Positions 62,669 through 64,000 of a stretch of DNA of 64,000 nt are shown here, one piece after another (the stretch's first letter is position 1; every line of letters starts with the position of its first letter). Source of the stretch: Saccharicrinis sp963677345 (GTDB lineage Bacteria > Bacteroidota > Bacteroidia > Bacteroidales > Marinilabiliaceae); the NCBI GenBank assembly GCA_963677345.2, contig CAXXLC010000029.1, positions 62,001-126,000 of the forward strand, read 5' to 3'. A program made the translations under genes and the position numbers. Below the pieces are notes generated by a model, which was given only the letters and a program-made list of their open reading frames with translations, was not told the origin of the DNA and searched no databases.

Positions 62669-63934
62669 ATGAAGCACTTAAAAACAATAGTATGGGTTAC
62701 GTCAATCCTGTTGTTTAGCTCCAATATCCAAATTAAAGCACAGGAAATGGAAAAAGAAACTCCTAAAATCAGCGTATTCCCTGTTGGAAACAAATTACCG
62801 GACAAGTTTGCTCCATACTTTACAGGAAAAACCTATCTGGCTCCATTAACGCTGAATAATGAATTAAACTGCCCGATTTTCAACGTGACATTTGAACCGG
62901 GTTGTAGAAATAATTGGCACAGCCATACCGGGGGACAAATACTCATTGCTGTTGGAGGAAAGGGATATTATCAAGCCAGGGGTGAAACGGCTCGATTGCT
63001 TTTGCCGGGTGATATTGTAGAAATACCTGCAAATGTTGAACATTGGCACGGAGCTGCACCTGATAGTTGGTTTTCGCATCTCGCCATTGAAACAAATTCA
63101 CAAACCAACGAAAATACATGGCTGGAAGAGGTTGATGATGAACAATACAATAAGGCAACTGCAATGAACAAAATTAATGAGGTAAACCTAAGTGAAACAG
63201 CCATAAGAAATCATGAAGAATTATGGCCAGACTACGAATCGAAAGCAGCAAATACAGACCCTGAACTGATTGAGATTTTTGACAATTGGGCATTCGATGA
63301 AGTTATTGCACAAAGCAATATTGATGTGAAAACAAGAACAATGATGATTATGGGTTCGTGTATTGCACAAGGAGCTTTAACCGAATATAAAATGTTTGTT
63401 AATGCAGCTTTGAATGTTGGTGTTAGTCCGGTCGAAATTAAAGAAGTGCTTTACCAATCGGTGGCTTATGTAGGTGTAGCAAAAGTCATTGACTTTATAT
63501 ATGCCACAAACATAATAATGGACGAATGGGGCATTGAACTTCCTTTAGAAAAACAGGCTACAACAGAAAGAAGTAATAAAGAAGCTAAAGGTCTTGAATT
63601 GATGAAAACAACCTTTGGTGAACGTATAGCCGAAATGCGAAAAAATGCTCCCGCAGACCAGCAGCACATCCAATATAATTTAGCTGCAAACTGCTTTGGC
63701 GACTATTACACAAGAACTGGTTTGGATATGAAAACCCGTGAATTACTTACCTACTCAATGCTTATCAGTATGGGTGGCACTGATTCTCAGGTTCGTGGCC
63801 ATATTCAGGGAAATTTGAATGTAGGTAACGACCGTGAAACGCTCATTGGCATTACAACTCAGTTGTTACCCTACATCGGTTACCCACGGACGTTAAATGC
63901 CTTGAATGCGATTAATGAAATAACCTCAAGATAA
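62669..63934 (+). CDS. exported cupin-carboxymuconolactone decarboxylase fusion
   Basis: A 421-residue protein with signal peptide IVWVTSILLFSSNIQIKAQ. A cupin domain (about 50-150) has NNWHSHTGGQILIAVGGKGY and LLPGDIVEIPANVEHWHG. Two CMD-like (AhpD-fold) domains follow, one at about 200-290 (RTMMIMGSCIAQGAL, EIKEVLYQSVAYVGVAK) and one at about 315-420 (RELLTYSMLISMGG). Neither shows the CxxC of AhpD, so it is more likely a decarboxylase or oxidative-stress protein. It lies 27 bp after the dehydrogenase gene in the same operon. Confidence 0.88.
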   Translation: MKHLKTIVWVTSILLFSSNIQIKAQEMEKETPKISVFPVGNKLPDKFAPYFTGKTYLAPLTLNNELNCPIFNVTFEPGCRNNWHSHTGGQILIAVGGKGYYQARGETARLLLPGDIVEIPANVEHWHGAAPDSWFSHLAIETNSQTNENTWLEEVDDEQYNKATAMNKINEVNLSETAIRNHEELWPDYESKAANTDPELIEIFDNWAFDEVIAQSNIDVKTRTMMIMGSCIAQGALTEYKMFVNAALNVGVSPVEIKEVLYQSVAYVGVAKVIDFIYATNIIMDEWGIELPLEKQATTERSNKEAKGLELMKTTFGERIAEMRKNAPADQQHIQYNLAANCFGDYYTRTGLDMKTRELLTYSMLISMGGTDSQVRGHIQGNLNVGNDRETLIGITTQLLPYIGYPRTLNALNAINEITSR

Positions 63935-63944
63935 GCTTAACGGA

Positions 63945-64000
63945 ATGAATAAAAAAGTACTGGTATTATCATCAAGTCCACGTAAAGGTGGAAACTCCGA
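63945..64000 (+). CDS. NADPH-dependent FMN reductase-like protein (3' partial)
   Basis: The first 18 codons read MNKKVLVLSSSPRKGGNS, the typical phosphate-binding start of flavodoxin-like NADPH:FMN reductases. A GGA-type ribosome site stands just before the ATG and the gene starts 10 bp after the cupin-CMD gene. The rest is beyond the window. No signal peptide is present. Confidence 0.75.
   Translation, partial: MNKKVLVLSSSPRKGGNS

Overview
The window is a low-GC chromosomal segment of a Bacteroidota bacterium, most likely a marine or anaerobic member of the Bacteroidales/Marinilabiliales. The indications are the GH95/GH97 glycosidases, a dipeptidyl peptidase III, DUF6132 and DUF4248 family proteins, IS families typical of the phylum and AT-rich intergenic DNA. 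The genus cannot be fixed from the sequence alone.

Region 1 (1-16.8 kb) is ordinary chromosome: an ErcA-like iron alcohol dehydrogenase paired with a PAS histidine kinase, miaB, a ferredoxin-NADP reductase-like flavoprotein, ppk1, tdh, a DUF6132 membrane protein, a secreted protein of unknown function, dipeptidyl peptidase III, a SlyD-type isomerase, aroC, a dicarboxylate/glutamate symporter, tpx and a secreted ankyrin protein. Most are single-gene units separated by clear hairpin terminators.

Region 2 (16.8-33.3 kb) is accessory DNA shaped by insertion sequences. It holds two near-identical single-ORF IS66-type elements with perfect 8-bp target duplications (one beside sulP, one inside an IS21 element between istA and istB), an IS630 element, an IS91-like remnant and about 2 kb of gene-free repeats. 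Inside it lies an integron-like array. A decayed tyrosine recombinase reads into three consecutive cassettes: a RES-domain protein, an AlbA_2/Schlafen-like protein fused to an RRM, and a small membrane protein split by IS630. Each cassette starts with a GTT-type core site whose exact reverse complement opens the imperfect inverted repeat that ends the same cassette. This is the signature of attC recombination, although the recombinase is short and lacks the usual IntI insertion.

Region 3 (33.3-38 kb) is a C39-peptidase ABC exporter with an HlyD adaptor and a DUF6624 secreted protein; no precursor peptide is visible.

Region 4 (38.2-51.1 kb) is a co-directional cluster of visibly higher GC that looks viral. 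It contains a protein with an LEA-like and a transglutaminase-like domain, an acidic-then-arginine-rich protein followed by a strong terminator (the best capsid candidate), several small proteins with membrane segments, a phage-type peptidoglycan hydrolase and a fibre-like protein. On the other strand are a J-domain protein and a DUF4248 protein. No terminase, portal, packaging ATPase, replication or integrase gene was seen, so this may be a defective tailless-virus prophage or a domesticated particle. A three-gene IS66 element interrupts it.

Region 5 (51.5-64 kb) returns to chromosome: a GH97/GH95 pair, an HxlR regulator with a divergent cupin gene, DUF5131 and LUD genes, and an AraC regulator divergent from an oxidoreductase operon (aldo/keto reductase, flavodoxin, zinc alcohol dehydrogenase, cupin-carboxymuconolactone decarboxylase, start of an FMN reductase). 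Three of these redox-related products carry signal peptides.
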